Positions 1 to 5,524 of a stretch of DNA of 6,574 bases are shown one piece after another. Made by a program: the position numbers and the translations under genes. Below the pieces are notes generated by a model that had not been told where the DNA came from, did not search any database, and saw nothing but the letters and a program-made list of their open reading frames with translations. Origin of the DNA: Holdemanella sp. MSK.7.32 (lineage in GTDB: Bacteria > Bacillota_I > Bacilli_A > Erysipelotrichales > Erysipelotrichaceae); assembly GCF_024460475.1 (NCBI RefSeq), contig NZ_JANFYN010000073.1, positions 1-6,574 on the forward strand. Direction: 5' to 3'. Within the stretch, counting starts at the first letter, position 1, and the number at the start of each line of letters is the position of its first letter.

Positions 1-9
1 AAGGAGGAG

Positions 10-50
10 TATATTGTAGATGACCAGTTAGATGGGTCAATTACAATATA
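10..50. repeat. Inverted repeat / hairpin just upstream of the MATE gene
   Basis: A perfect 9-base inverted repeat (TATATTGTA at 10-18, TACAATATA at 42-50) encloses a second nested pair (TGACC at 21-25, GGTCA at 35-39). As RNA this folds into a two-part stem with a 9-base loop; as DNA it would make a dyad operator. An excellent Shine-Dalgarno sequence, AAGGAGG, sits at 1-7, on the far side of the hairpin from the chosen start codon at 62. Whether this is an operator, a translation-control hairpin or part of an upstream transcript cannot be decided because the upstream DNA is missing. Confidence 0.6.
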
Positions 51-61
51 CCAGGATTTGT

Positions 62-1405
62 ATGCGTAGTTATCAAGTGGATATGTGTAATGGTCCAATT
101 TTTAAAAAGTTGATTATTTTTTCATTACCATTAATTTTGTCGGGCTGCCTGCAATTGTTGTTTAATGCAGCCGATATTATCGTGGTAGGTCGATTTACGG
201 GAAATCAAGCGTTGGCAGCAGTTGGTTCAACAAGTGCATTGATCAATTTATTGGTGAATATGTTTATTGGTATTAGTGTTGGTGCAAATGTTGTATTGGG
301 TAAATCTATTGGGGCTCGAGATGAAGAAAATACATCTAAAGCTGTACATACAGCTATTTTTATTGCCGTCTTTGGTGGATTATTAATGGTGTTTGTGGGT
401 TTCTTTTTTGCGAAACCCTTGCTAGAGTTAATGGCTACACCAGAAGATGTAATTGATTTGTCATCTTTATATATGCGTATTTATTTTGCAGGTATGCCAT
501 TTTTTATGGTTTATAACTTTGGGGCTGCCATACTTAGATCGATTGGGGATACAAAGCGACCACTTTATTTCTTATTGATTTCTGGTATCATCAATGTGCT
601 ATTTAATCTTTGTTTCGTAATTGTATTCGATATGGGTGTTGCTGGTGTCGCTTTAGCTACGATTATTTCGGAAGGAATTAGTTCTGCTTTAATTCTATTA
701 TGTTTAAAGCATATGGATGGACCTTTACATTTTGAGTTAAAGGATATGCGTTTCCATAAGGAATTAGCTTTACAAATGCTAGAAGTAGGACTTCCAGCAG
801 GGCTTCAAGGCATTATTTTTAGTATTTCAAACGTATTGATTCAATCAAGTATTAACTCTTTTGGCTCTTTAGTTATGGCTGGAAATACCGCCGCAAGCAA
901 TATTGAAGGTTTTGTATATACGTCTATGAATGCAGTTTATCAAACTTCTTTGTCGTTTACTTCACAAAATTTTGGAGCAAAAAAATACGATCGAATTGAT
1001 AAGATTTTATTAGAATGTTTAGTAATTGTTAGTATCGTAGGTCTTGTACTCGGGCAAGGCGCTTATTTCTTTGGCCAACAGTTACTATCTATTTATTCTA
1101 GTGATGAGCGTGTTATCCAATTTGGAATCAATCGATTGGCTGTTATTAGTACAATGTATTGTTTATGTGGAATTATGGATACTTTAGTTGGAAGTCTTCG
1201 AGGAATTGGTTATTCTATTTTACCAATGCTGGTATCTTTAACGGGTGTCTGTTTGATTCGTGTTATATGGATATTTACTGTATTTAAGGCAGTGCATACA
1301 ACCTTCTCATTGTATATTTCTTATCCAATTACGTGGGTTATAACGCTTGTGGCGCATGGTATTTGTTTCATGGTTGTGCGTAAGAAAATTCGCAGAGTGG
1401 CATAA
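62..1405 (+). CDS. MATE-family multidrug/toxin efflux transporter
   Basis: Encodes a 447-residue polytopic inner-membrane protein. MATE (multidrug and toxic compound extrusion) proteins export cationic drugs, dyes or metabolites in exchange for Na+ or H+ and have 12 transmembrane helices in two six-helix halves; length and hydropathy fit. Family hallmarks are the first helix with LFNAADIIVVGRF (about 33-45), the loop segment GKSIGARDEE (80-89), and LRSIGDTKRP (158-167) after the fourth helix. The second half begins near LPAGLQGIIFS. An in-frame ATG at 32 would add ten residues, but it lies inside a hairpin and has no well-spaced ribosome binding site; the ATG at 62 has AGGA five bases upstream and gives the N-terminus usual for the family. 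The stop codon overlaps the next gene's ATG, so the two are probably translated together. The substrate cannot be predicted from sequence. Confidence 0.93.
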   Translation: MRSYQVDMCNGPIFKKLIIFSLPLILSGCLQLLFNAADIIVVGRFTGNQALAAVGSTSALINLLVNMFIGISVGANVVLGKSIGARDEENTSKAVHTAIFIAVFGGLLMVFVGFFFAKPLLELMATPEDVIDLSSLYMRIYFAGMPFFMVYNFGAAILRSIGDTKRPLYFLLISGIINVLFNLCFVIVFDMGVAGVALATIISEGISSALILLCLKHMDGPLHFELKDMRFHKELALQMLEVGLPAGLQGIIFSISNVLIQSSINSFGSLVMAGNTAASNIEGFVYTSMNAVYQTSLSFTSQNFGAKKYDRIDKILLECLVIVSIVGLVLGQGAYFFGQQLLSIYSSDERVIQFGINRLAVISTMYCLCGIMDTLVGSLRGIGYSILPMLVSLTGVCLIRVIWIFTVFKAVHTTFSLYISYPITWVITLVAHGICFMVVRKKIRRVA

Positions 1406-1905
1406 TGAAAAAGGCATTGTTTTTAGGGGATTCCAATACTTGGGGCTATGATCCAAGAGGATATTTTCAAAGGTATGATTTAACATACATTGATTATTTA
1501 AATGATCTTGTGCCTGGATGGATATTTTTTGAGGATGCGATCAATGGTCGCTTATTGCGAGATGTAAAAGAGGATACATTCGATTTAGATTTGATTGATT
1601 TATTTTGTGTTATGTTGGGGTCTAATGATTTGATTCATTATTATGATGTTGAACAAATCCTTTCTTTTATGCATGAGTTAATTGATTCAATGGACAAACG
1701 AAAGCTGTTGATTCTTTGTCCGCCAATTTTACAATTTGATGAATTTAGAGATGAAAGTATGAAACTGAATGAGGCATATAAGGCAATGGAGGTTCCTTGT
1801 TTAGATTGTAATCCTTTAGATATGAGTTTTGATGGTGTGCATTTATCAGAAAAAGGACATAAGGAATTGGGTATAAAATTAGCTGAGTATATGAAAAGAC
1901 TTTAA
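1405..1905 (+). CDS. Small SGNH/GDSL-family hydrolase
   Basis: A 166-residue protein with the SGNH esterase/lipase signature blocks in order. Block I is LGDSNTWGY with nucleophile Ser10; the block II glycine is Gly48 in AINGR; block III is GSND with Asn74; block V is DGVHLSEKGH with catalytic Asp143 and His146. All four residues (Ser, Gly, Asn, His) that name the family are present, so the enzyme should be active as an ester or acetyl hydrolase. No signal peptide is visible, so it is probably cytoplasmic. At 166 residues it is on the short side for the family and seems to be the bare catalytic domain. Its ATG shares a base with the MATE stop codon (TAATG) and lacks a strong ribosome binding site, which points to translational coupling. 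The natural substrate (lipid, acylated sugar, xenobiotic ester) is unknown. Confidence 0.88.
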   Translation: MKKALFLGDSNTWGYDPRGYFQRYDLTYIDYLNDLVPGWIFFEDAINGRLLRDVKEDTFDLDLIDLFCVMLGSNDLIHYYDVEQILSFMHELIDSMDKRKLLILCPPILQFDEFRDESMKLNEAYKAMEVPCLDCNPLDMSFDGVHLSEKGHKELGIKLAEYMKRL

Positions 1906-1915
1906 TTGAAGTCTT
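1896..1915. terminator. Probable bidirectional terminator between convergent SGNH and mntP genes
   Basis: AAGACTT at 1896-1902 and AAGTCTT at 1909-1915 form a 7-base stem around a 6-base loop. It overlaps the stop codon of the SGNH gene and lies just past the mntP stop codon. On the minus strand the stem is followed by a short TTTT run; on the plus strand there is almost no T-run, so termination is more likely for mntP. It is weak and AT-rich. Confidence 0.45.
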
Positions 1916-1916
1916 G

Positions 1917-2480
1917 TTAGAAAAATAAATGTTCAATTAAGATTTTAATTCCTAATAGAATTAAGATGATACCACCTAAGTATTCAGCATATTTTTCAAA
2001 TAAGCTACCAAGTTTTTTTCCAAATAATACACAAACAAATGAAAGAATAAATGTAGTGATACCAATGGTAGTTATAGCTAAAAATAGATTGACTTTTAAA
2101 AAGGCAAAACTTACACCAACGGCTAAAGCGTCAATACTTGTGGCGATAGCTAAAAGAAGAATGTCTTTAAATGGGATGGAGTGAATTTTTACTTCATCTT
2201 CTTTTTCTTCTTTTCCTTCGCAAATCATGTTGATACCTATCAAGCTCAACAAAATAAAGGCAATCCAGTGATCGATGGATTGAATGTATTCGGCAAAATG
2301 ACTTCCGGCATAATAGCCAATAGCTGGCATAAGTGCTTGAAAGAAGCCAAACGCTAGGGCTAAGATAAAGGCATATTTTTTTACTTGATCTTTATCAAGG
2401 CTCATACCTTTTGCCAAAGATACAGCGCTTGCATCCATAGCTAAACCAATGCCAATAAATAAAATAGTAATAAAATCCAT
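1917..2480 (-). CDS. mntP: Manganese efflux pump MntP
   Basis: Encodes a 187-residue inner-membrane protein of the MntP (DUF204/YebN) family, which expels Mn2+ and protects against manganese excess. It has six predicted helices arranged as two repeats. Each repeat carries the family's conserved acidic motif: GLAMDASAVSLAKGM with Asp16, and ATSIDALAVGVSF with Asp117, matching the intramembrane aspartates needed for transport in the E. coli protein. A charged acidic loop (EGKEEKEDE, about 88-96) links the halves. The start at 2480 is chosen because GGAGG stands 4 bases upstream and the length equals that of known MntP; the open frame continues upstream only through the terminator hairpin of the leader. 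Transcription begins well upstream and passes through a putative yybP-ykoY riboswitch, a class known to precede mntP genes, which supports the assignment independently. Confidence 0.95.
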   Translation of the reverse strand: MDFITILFIGIGLAMDASAVSLAKGMSLDKDQVKKYAFILALAFGFFQALMPAIGYYAGSHFAEYIQSIDHWIAFILLSLIGINMICEGKEEKEDEVKIHSIPFKDILLLAIATSIDALAVGVSFAFLKVNLFLAITTIGITTFILSFVCVLFGKKLGSLFEKYAEYLGGIILILLGIKILIEHLFF

Positions 2481-2490
2481 ATTTCCTCCA

Positions 2491-2541
2491 AAAACAAAAA
2501 GACTTATACGAAAAAAAGATGTCCTTTTTCGCATAAGTCTT
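2491..2541 (-). terminator. Riboswitch-controlled intrinsic terminator before mntP
   Basis: Two 17-base arms (2499-2515 and 2525-2541) pair with one mismatch: AAGACTTAT with ATAAGTCTT, then CGAAAAA with TTTTTCG, around a 9-base loop. On the minus strand the stem is followed by a T-rich run (TTTGTTTT) that ends against the GGAGG ribosome binding site of mntP. Because it stands between promoter and start codon, it must be conditional. Its 5' arm contains CTTATG (2537-2532), which also closes the upstream aptamer helix P1, so the two folds exclude each other. Confidence 0.88.
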
Positions 2542-2620
2542 GTTTATTACGATAAGCCAGATCGATTGATCAGTGTGTTGACTTAAATACTTACATAAGT
2601 AAGATAACTACTCCCTTATG
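2532..2620 (-). promoter_or_regulatory. yybP-ykoY manganese riboswitch (aptamer)
   Basis: Read on the minus strand, the leader starts its closing helix with CATAAG (2620-2615) and ends it with CTTATG (2537-2532), a perfect 6-base P1. Immediately inside P1 comes AGGGAGTAG, matching the conserved GGGGAGUAG loop of the yybP-ykoY class. The 3' side ends in AACAAGAC running into P1, as in known members. Between them are hairpin-forming segments (ACTTATGTAAGT, and GATC/GATC flanking AATC) and a conserved-looking CAACA...CTGATC...CTGGC stretch. Members of this class bind Mn2+ and commonly control Mn exporters, which fits the mntP gene downstream. Ligand binding should stabilise P1 and block the terminator, so mntP is on at high Mn2+. 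Recognition is from memory of the consensus, not from a covariance-model search. Confidence 0.88.
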
Positions 2621-2629
2621 GATGTGATT

Positions 2630-2658
2630 ATATTACCAAAATCAAAATTTCTTTACAA
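2630..2658 (-). promoter_or_regulatory. mntP promoter
   Basis: On the minus strand TTGTAA (2658-2653) and TAATAT (2635-2630) are 17 bases apart, and TGG directly before the latter gives an extended -10 element. An overlapping perfect TATAAT (2632-2627) is an alternative -10, with a poorer -35. Either would start RNA a few bases before the riboswitch P1 helix at 2620, as needed for a functional leader. Confidence 0.65.
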
Positions 2659-2664
2659 TGTAAA
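2652..2664. promoter_or_regulatory. Palindrome over the mntP -35 region (possible operator)
   Basis: TTTACA and TGTAAA flank a single central A, a perfect 13-base dyad. It covers the -35 of the mntP promoter and lies 8 bases from the -35 of the divergent phosphatase promoter, so a bound protein could affect both. It does not match an MntR or Fur box that I recognise. Confidence 0.35.
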
Positions 2665-2671
2665 ATAGTTA

Positions 2672-2699
2672 TTGATATCTAACTGAAATGGATTATAAT
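2672..2699 (+). promoter_or_regulatory. Promoter of the histidine-phosphatase gene
   Basis: TTGATA (2672-2677) and a perfect TATAAT (2694-2699) are separated by 16 bases. RNA would start near 2706, just before the AAGGAAGG ribosome binding site at 2707-2714, giving a very short leader. This also argues against the upstream in-frame ATG at 2698, which would lie inside the -10 element. Confidence 0.7.
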
Positions 2700-2721
2700 G
2701 AGGCAAAAGGAAGGTATATAT

Positions 2722-3321
2722 ATGACACATTTTTATATTATTAGACATGGAGAAACAGTATTTAATCGCAAAGGTCGTATTCAAGGATGGTGTGATTCAC
2801 CGTTGACGGATTTGGGTGTTTCTCAGGCAAAACAATTGGGTAAAGAATTGAAGAATATTCCATTTGATGTATGTTTTTGTTCAACGAGTGAAAGAGCTAT
2901 AGATACGGCAAACTCTATTTTAGAGGGTAGAAATGTAAAGGTTATTCCTTCTAAAAATTTAAAGGAGCAGAGTTTTGGTGACTTTGAGGCTGAAAAATCA
3001 GTGGATATATTTAAAGATGGAGTACGTTTTCCAGATGGTTATCGTTTTTGTGGTGGTGAAAACCATAGTGATGTTATAGAAAGAGTAACGAATGAATTAA
3101 AAAAAATCGCATCCGAATATCCGAATGCGAATGTTTTAGTAGTTTGTCATGGTTCTGCCATCAAACATATTGTGAACGCATTGTGTCCAGGTTTTGTGGA
3201 TGAAAAACCGAATACAGCAGCTTTAGTGCCAAATTGTTCGGTGACGAGAATGGATTGTGATACAGAATTAAAACTTATTGAAAAGCCTCATCTTTTTCAC
3301 GGTCAACAAACATTAAAATAA
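2722..3321 (+). CDS. Histidine phosphatase family protein (phosphoglycerate mutase-like)
   Basis: A 199-residue cytoplasmic enzyme of the histidine phosphatase superfamily, which works through a phospho-histidine intermediate. The N-terminal signature IIRHGET gives phospho-acceptor His9 with Arg8; the second catalytic histidine is His143 in VVCHGSAIKH. STSERAIDTA (54-63) supplies the phosphate-pocket Arg58, and LKEQSFGDFE (80-89) the probable proton donor Glu82. The stretch GRIQGWCDSPLTDLG is typical of the phosphatase-type branch. The protein is shorter than true cofactor-dependent phosphoglycerate mutases, so a phosphatase acting on small phosphorylated metabolites is more likely than glycolytic mutase activity; the exact substrate is unknown. 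The start at 2722 is chosen for the AAGGAAGG element seven bases upstream and because the RHGE motif then sits at the usual place. The 3' end overlaps the convergent DUF1275 gene. Confidence 0.92.
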   Translation: MTHFYIIRHGETVFNRKGRIQGWCDSPLTDLGVSQAKQLGKELKNIPFDVCFCSTSERAIDTANSILEGRNVKVIPSKNLKEQSFGDFEAEKSVDIFKDGVRFPDGYRFCGGENHSDVIERVTNELKKIASEYPNANVLVVCHGSAIKHIVNALCPGFVDEKPNTAALVPNCSVTRMDCDTELKLIEKPHLFHGQQTLK

Positions 3322-3946
3322 AGGCGAGTATTAATAGTGAAACGCTTATCCAGATAGCTTTTGCTGAAAAAATCTGAATACAAAAGTTTCCTAGAATGGC
3401 ACCGATTATAAATGTTAAAATAATTGAGTAGTAGAGAAGTCCACTTTGTAGATGTTGGACTTTTTTTGTGCATAAATAATTACACATTTCGTGTGTCCCT
3501 GTTCTTAAATTTCCAATACACATCGTTGTTGCGTAACCTTTACCATGTATTTTACGAAAGGCTTGTACTTGTAATCCGCACGCAAAAGAAGTTAAAGAAT
3601 TTGCGAGAAGGTTTTGTTCGAATGAAATATATCCAACGCCAAATAATATAATGATTTCAATCAAGAGAGTAACTTGTCGCCAGTGTACTTTTTGAATTTT
3701 TTGAAAATGTACAAATTCCGCTAAGAAAATACCTAGACCAAAAGCAAGTACGGGACATAAATAATGTAGAGCATGCTGGAATTGTCCTCTTGCTAAATTG
3801 ACACCAAAGAGGAGCATATTTCCAGTTTGGGCATTTGCGAAGACTTGTCCTCTTGCTAAATAGGAATAGGCATCCATAAATCCACCGGATAATGCCAAAA
3901 GAATACCGAGTTCGATGGATTCAGATGTTTGTTTTGCTCGTTTCAT
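3275..3946 (-). CDS. DUF1275 (YoaK-like) family membrane protein
   Basis: A 223-residue integral membrane protein with about six hydrophobic segments. The N-terminal motif LSGGFMDAYSYLARGQVFAN (about 19-38), followed by QTGNMLLFG, is characteristic of the DUF1275/YoaK family; a second family-like stretch, CIGNLRTGTHEM, lies past the middle. The family is widespread in bacteria; I know of no established function, though a transport role is often assumed. The ATG at 3946 has an AAAGG...GTGAT element upstream that resembles the anti-16S complement. The upstream gdhA gene runs in the same direction but a strong terminator lies between, and I see no clear promoter in the 50 bases left, so expression may rely on a weak promoter or on read-through. 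Its last 47 bases are antisense to the end of the phosphatase gene. Confidence 0.88.
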   Translation of the reverse strand: MKRAKQTSESIELGILLALSGGFMDAYSYLARGQVFANAQTGNMLLFGVNLARGQFQHALHYLCPVLAFGLGIFLAEFVHFQKIQKVHWRQVTLLIEIIILFGVGYISFEQNLLANSLTSFACGLQVQAFRKIHGKGYATTMCIGNLRTGTHEMCNYLCTKKVQHLQSGLLYYSIILTFIIGAILGNFCIQIFSAKAIWISVSLLILAFILMFVDREKDEAFQ

Positions 3947-3993
3947 AGAATAATCACAACCTTTTTACTTTTAAGATAATAAAGCAAAATCAC

Positions 3994-4022
3994 AAAAAAT
4001 AAAAGCCGAAATCGGCTTTTAT
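3994..4022 (-). terminator. Intrinsic terminator of gdhA
   Basis: A perfect 11-base inverted repeat (3999-4009 and 4012-4022, arms with core AAAAGCCGA / TCGGCTTTT) starts just past the gdhA stop codon and on the minus strand runs into TTTTTT. The plus-strand side is followed by a T-rich stretch too (TTTTATCTTATT), so it may also stop RNA coming from the phosphatase gene. Confidence 0.9.
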
Positions 4023-4026
4023 CTTA

Positions 4027-5358
4027 TTAAACAGTACCTTGTGCTTTCATTGCTTTTGCAACTTTTAAGAATCCAGCAATGTTAGCTCCAACTACATATT
4101 CTTTTTCATGACCATATTCTTTAGCAGTATCACGACAAGTTTCGAAAATATTTACCATAATGTTTTCAAGCTTTTGATCAACTTCTTGGGCTGTCCAAGA
4201 TAAGTGTTGAGCATTTTGTGACATTTCAAGACCTGAACATGCAACACCTCCGGCATTGCTTGCTTTACCTGGAGCATAGAATACACCATTTTTCATTAGA
4301 TAGTGGATTGCTTCTGGTGTTGTTGGCATGTTAGCCCCTTCGCATACAGCGAAAACTTTATTAGCTACTAATGCTTTTGCATCTTCTAAATCAAGTTCGT
4401 TCTGAGTGGCGCATGGAAGGGCGATATCGCATGCAACAGTCCATGGACGAGCATTTGGTGTGTATGTTGCATTTGGTCTTTTTTCAACATATTCTTTAAT
4501 ACGTCCACGACGAACTTCTTTGATGTCTTTAACTAAATCTAAATCAATTCCTTCTGGATCGTAAACGAATCCGTTTGAATCGGACATAGTTACAACTTTT
4601 GCTCCAAGTTGTGTTGCTTTTTCACAAGCATAGATAGCTACATTACCACTTCCGGAAATCGTAACTGTTTTTCCTTCAAAGCTAGTTCCGTTATCTTTTA
4701 ATAAAGCTTGTGTAAAGTAACATAGACCATATCCAGTAGCTTCGGTACGAATCAAGGATCCACCGAAAGTTAATCCTTTACCTGTCAATACGCCGCTATA
4801 TTCATTTTTCAAACGTTTATATTGTCCAAATAAATATCCGACTTCACGGCCTCCAACACCAATGTCTCCAGCAGGAACATCTGTGTTTGGTCCGATGTGA
4901 CGGTATAATTCGCTCATGAAGCTTTGGCAGAAACGCATAACTTCGCGATCACTTTTTCCTTTTGGATCGAAATCAGATCCACCTTTTCCACCTCCCATAG
5001 GAAGTGTAGTCAATGAATTTTTTAATACTTGTTCAAATCCTAAGAATTTGATGATACTAATGTTTACAGATGGGTGGAATCGTAAACCTCCTTTATATGG
5101 TCCGATGGCAGAGTTGAATTCAACACGGTAACCACGGTTTACTTGAGTTTTGCCATTATCATCAACCCAAGGAACACGGAAAATGATTTGTCTTTCAGGT
5201 TCTACAAGTCTTTCTAATACATCATCGTCTAATTCTTCAGGATGTACATCTGCGATAATATTCAATGATTCGAATACTTCTTCAACGGCTTGAAGAAATT
5301 CTTTGTCATTGGGATTTCGTTTTTTTACTGTTTCGTATAATTGCTCTAGGTCTTTCAT
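4027..5358 (-). CDS. gdhA: Glutamate dehydrogenase, hexameric, probably NADP-dependent
   Basis: Encodes a 443-residue cytoplasmic enzyme that interconverts 2-oxoglutarate plus ammonia and glutamate. The N-terminal catalytic domain carries GPYKGGLRFHPSV with Lys89, Lys113, the PMGGGKGGSDFDPKG motif with catalytic Lys125, and DVPAGDIGVGGREVG with catalytic Asp165; these positions coincide with the well-studied Clostridium symbiosum enzyme. The Rossmann domain has SGSGNVA as its dinucleotide loop, then MSDSNG at the end of the second strand. That SDS sequence resembles NADP(H)-type enzymes such as E. coli GdhA rather than the Clostridium NAD enzyme, so an ammonia-assimilating role is inferred. 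The start at 5358 is chosen for GGGAGG seven bases upstream and the usual family length; a 44-codon upstream extension of the open frame is AT-rich promoter DNA. The gene is monocistronic, with its own promoter and terminator. Confidence 0.96.
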   Translation of the reverse strand: MKDLEQLYETVKKRNPNDKEFLQAVEEVFESLNIIADVHPEELDDDVLERLVEPERQIIFRVPWVDDNGKTQVNRGYRVEFNSAIGPYKGGLRFHPSVNISIIKFLGFEQVLKNSLTTLPMGGGKGGSDFDPKGKSDREVMRFCQSFMSELYRHIGPNTDVPAGDIGVGGREVGYLFGQYKRLKNEYSGVLTGKGLTFGGSLIRTEATGYGLCYFTQALLKDNGTSFEGKTVTISGSGNVAIYACEKATQLGAKVVTMSDSNGFVYDPEGIDLDLVKDIKEVRRGRIKEYVEKRPNATYTPNARPWTVACDIALPCATQNELDLEDAKALVANKVFAVCEGANMPTTPEAIHYLMKNGVFYAPGKASNAGGVACSGLEMSQNAQHLSWTAQEVDQKLENIMVNIFETCRDTAKEYGHEKEYVVGANIAGFLKVAKAMKAQGTV

Positions 5359-5388
5359 TTTAAGTCCTCCCTTATTTAATACGTGATG

Positions 5389-5416
5389 ATTATAGCACAA
5401 AAATTGAAAATGTTTC
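5389..5416 (-). promoter_or_regulatory. gdhA promoter
   Basis: On the minus strand a perfect TATAAT (5394-5389) is preceded by TGC, forming an extended -10. A poor -35 match, GAAACA (5416-5411), lies 16 bases away. RNA would start near 5382, giving a leader of about 25 bases that includes the GGGAGG site. Confidence 0.7.
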
Positions 5417-5430
5417 ATAAAAATATGAAA
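5405..5430. repeat. TGAAA/TTTCA repeats over the gdhA promoter (possible operator)
   Basis: Three half-sites occur in a row: TGAAA (5405-5409), TTTCATA (5413-5419) and TATGAAA (5424-5430). The last two form a perfect 7-base inverted repeat with an AAAA spacer; the first two form a second, shorter dyad. The cluster covers the gdhA -35 region, where a repressor or activator of nitrogen metabolism could bind. The high A/T content means chance cannot be excluded. Confidence 0.4.
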
Positions 5431-5464
5431 AAATTGTAAATAATAAAAACAAGTATACAAATGA

Positions 5465-5473
5465 TGGTAAAAT
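5465..5473 (+). promoter_or_regulatory. Possible extended -10 promoter of the zinc-ribbon protein gene
   Basis: TGG followed by TAAAAT (5468-5473) makes an extended -10 element, but no good -35 is found at the right distance. RNA would begin about 5480, just before the hairpin at 5482-5515. Confidence 0.4.
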
Positions 5474-5481
5474 GCACATAG

Positions 5482-5515
5482 CGAGTTCATATATTGTATG
5501 TTATTATAGAACTCG
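5482..5515 (+). repeat. Hairpin in the leader of the zinc-ribbon protein gene
   Basis: CGAGTTC (5482-5488) and GAACTCG (5509-5515) are a perfect 7-base inverted repeat that can extend four further A-T pairs past one bulged base. It ends directly next to GGTGATGAG, the probable ribosome-binding region, and is not followed by a T-run. It could shield the 5' end of the RNA, tune translation, or be a protein-binding dyad. Confidence 0.45.
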
Positions 5516-5524
5516 GTGATGAGA

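Noticed and set aside
1745..1936. Open frame on the minus strand across the SGNH gene end
   Set aside because: It lies antisense to a gene with complete catalytic motifs, overlaps the mntP stop, resembles no protein family and has no ribosome binding site.
1966..2184. Open frame on the plus strand inside mntP
   Set aside because: Antisense shadow of a conserved membrane protein; the composition is Lys/Pro-rich low-complexity and there is no promoter or ribosome site.
2481..2534. 18-codon N-terminal extension of MntP
   Set aside because: These codons are the terminator hairpin and ribosome binding site of the leader; a start at 2480 gives the family length and has GGAGG correctly placed.
3424..3651. 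Open frame on the plus strand inside the DUF1275 gene
   Set aside because: Antisense to a recognisable family protein, without motifs or a credible start signal.
4916..5131. Open frame on the plus strand inside gdhA
   Set aside because: Antisense shadow of the highly conserved GdhA catalytic region.
5359..5490. 44-codon N-terminal extension of GdhA
   Set aside because: The region holds the gdhA promoter, ribosome site and operator-like repeats; its translation is Phe/His/Cys-rich and unlike any GDH.
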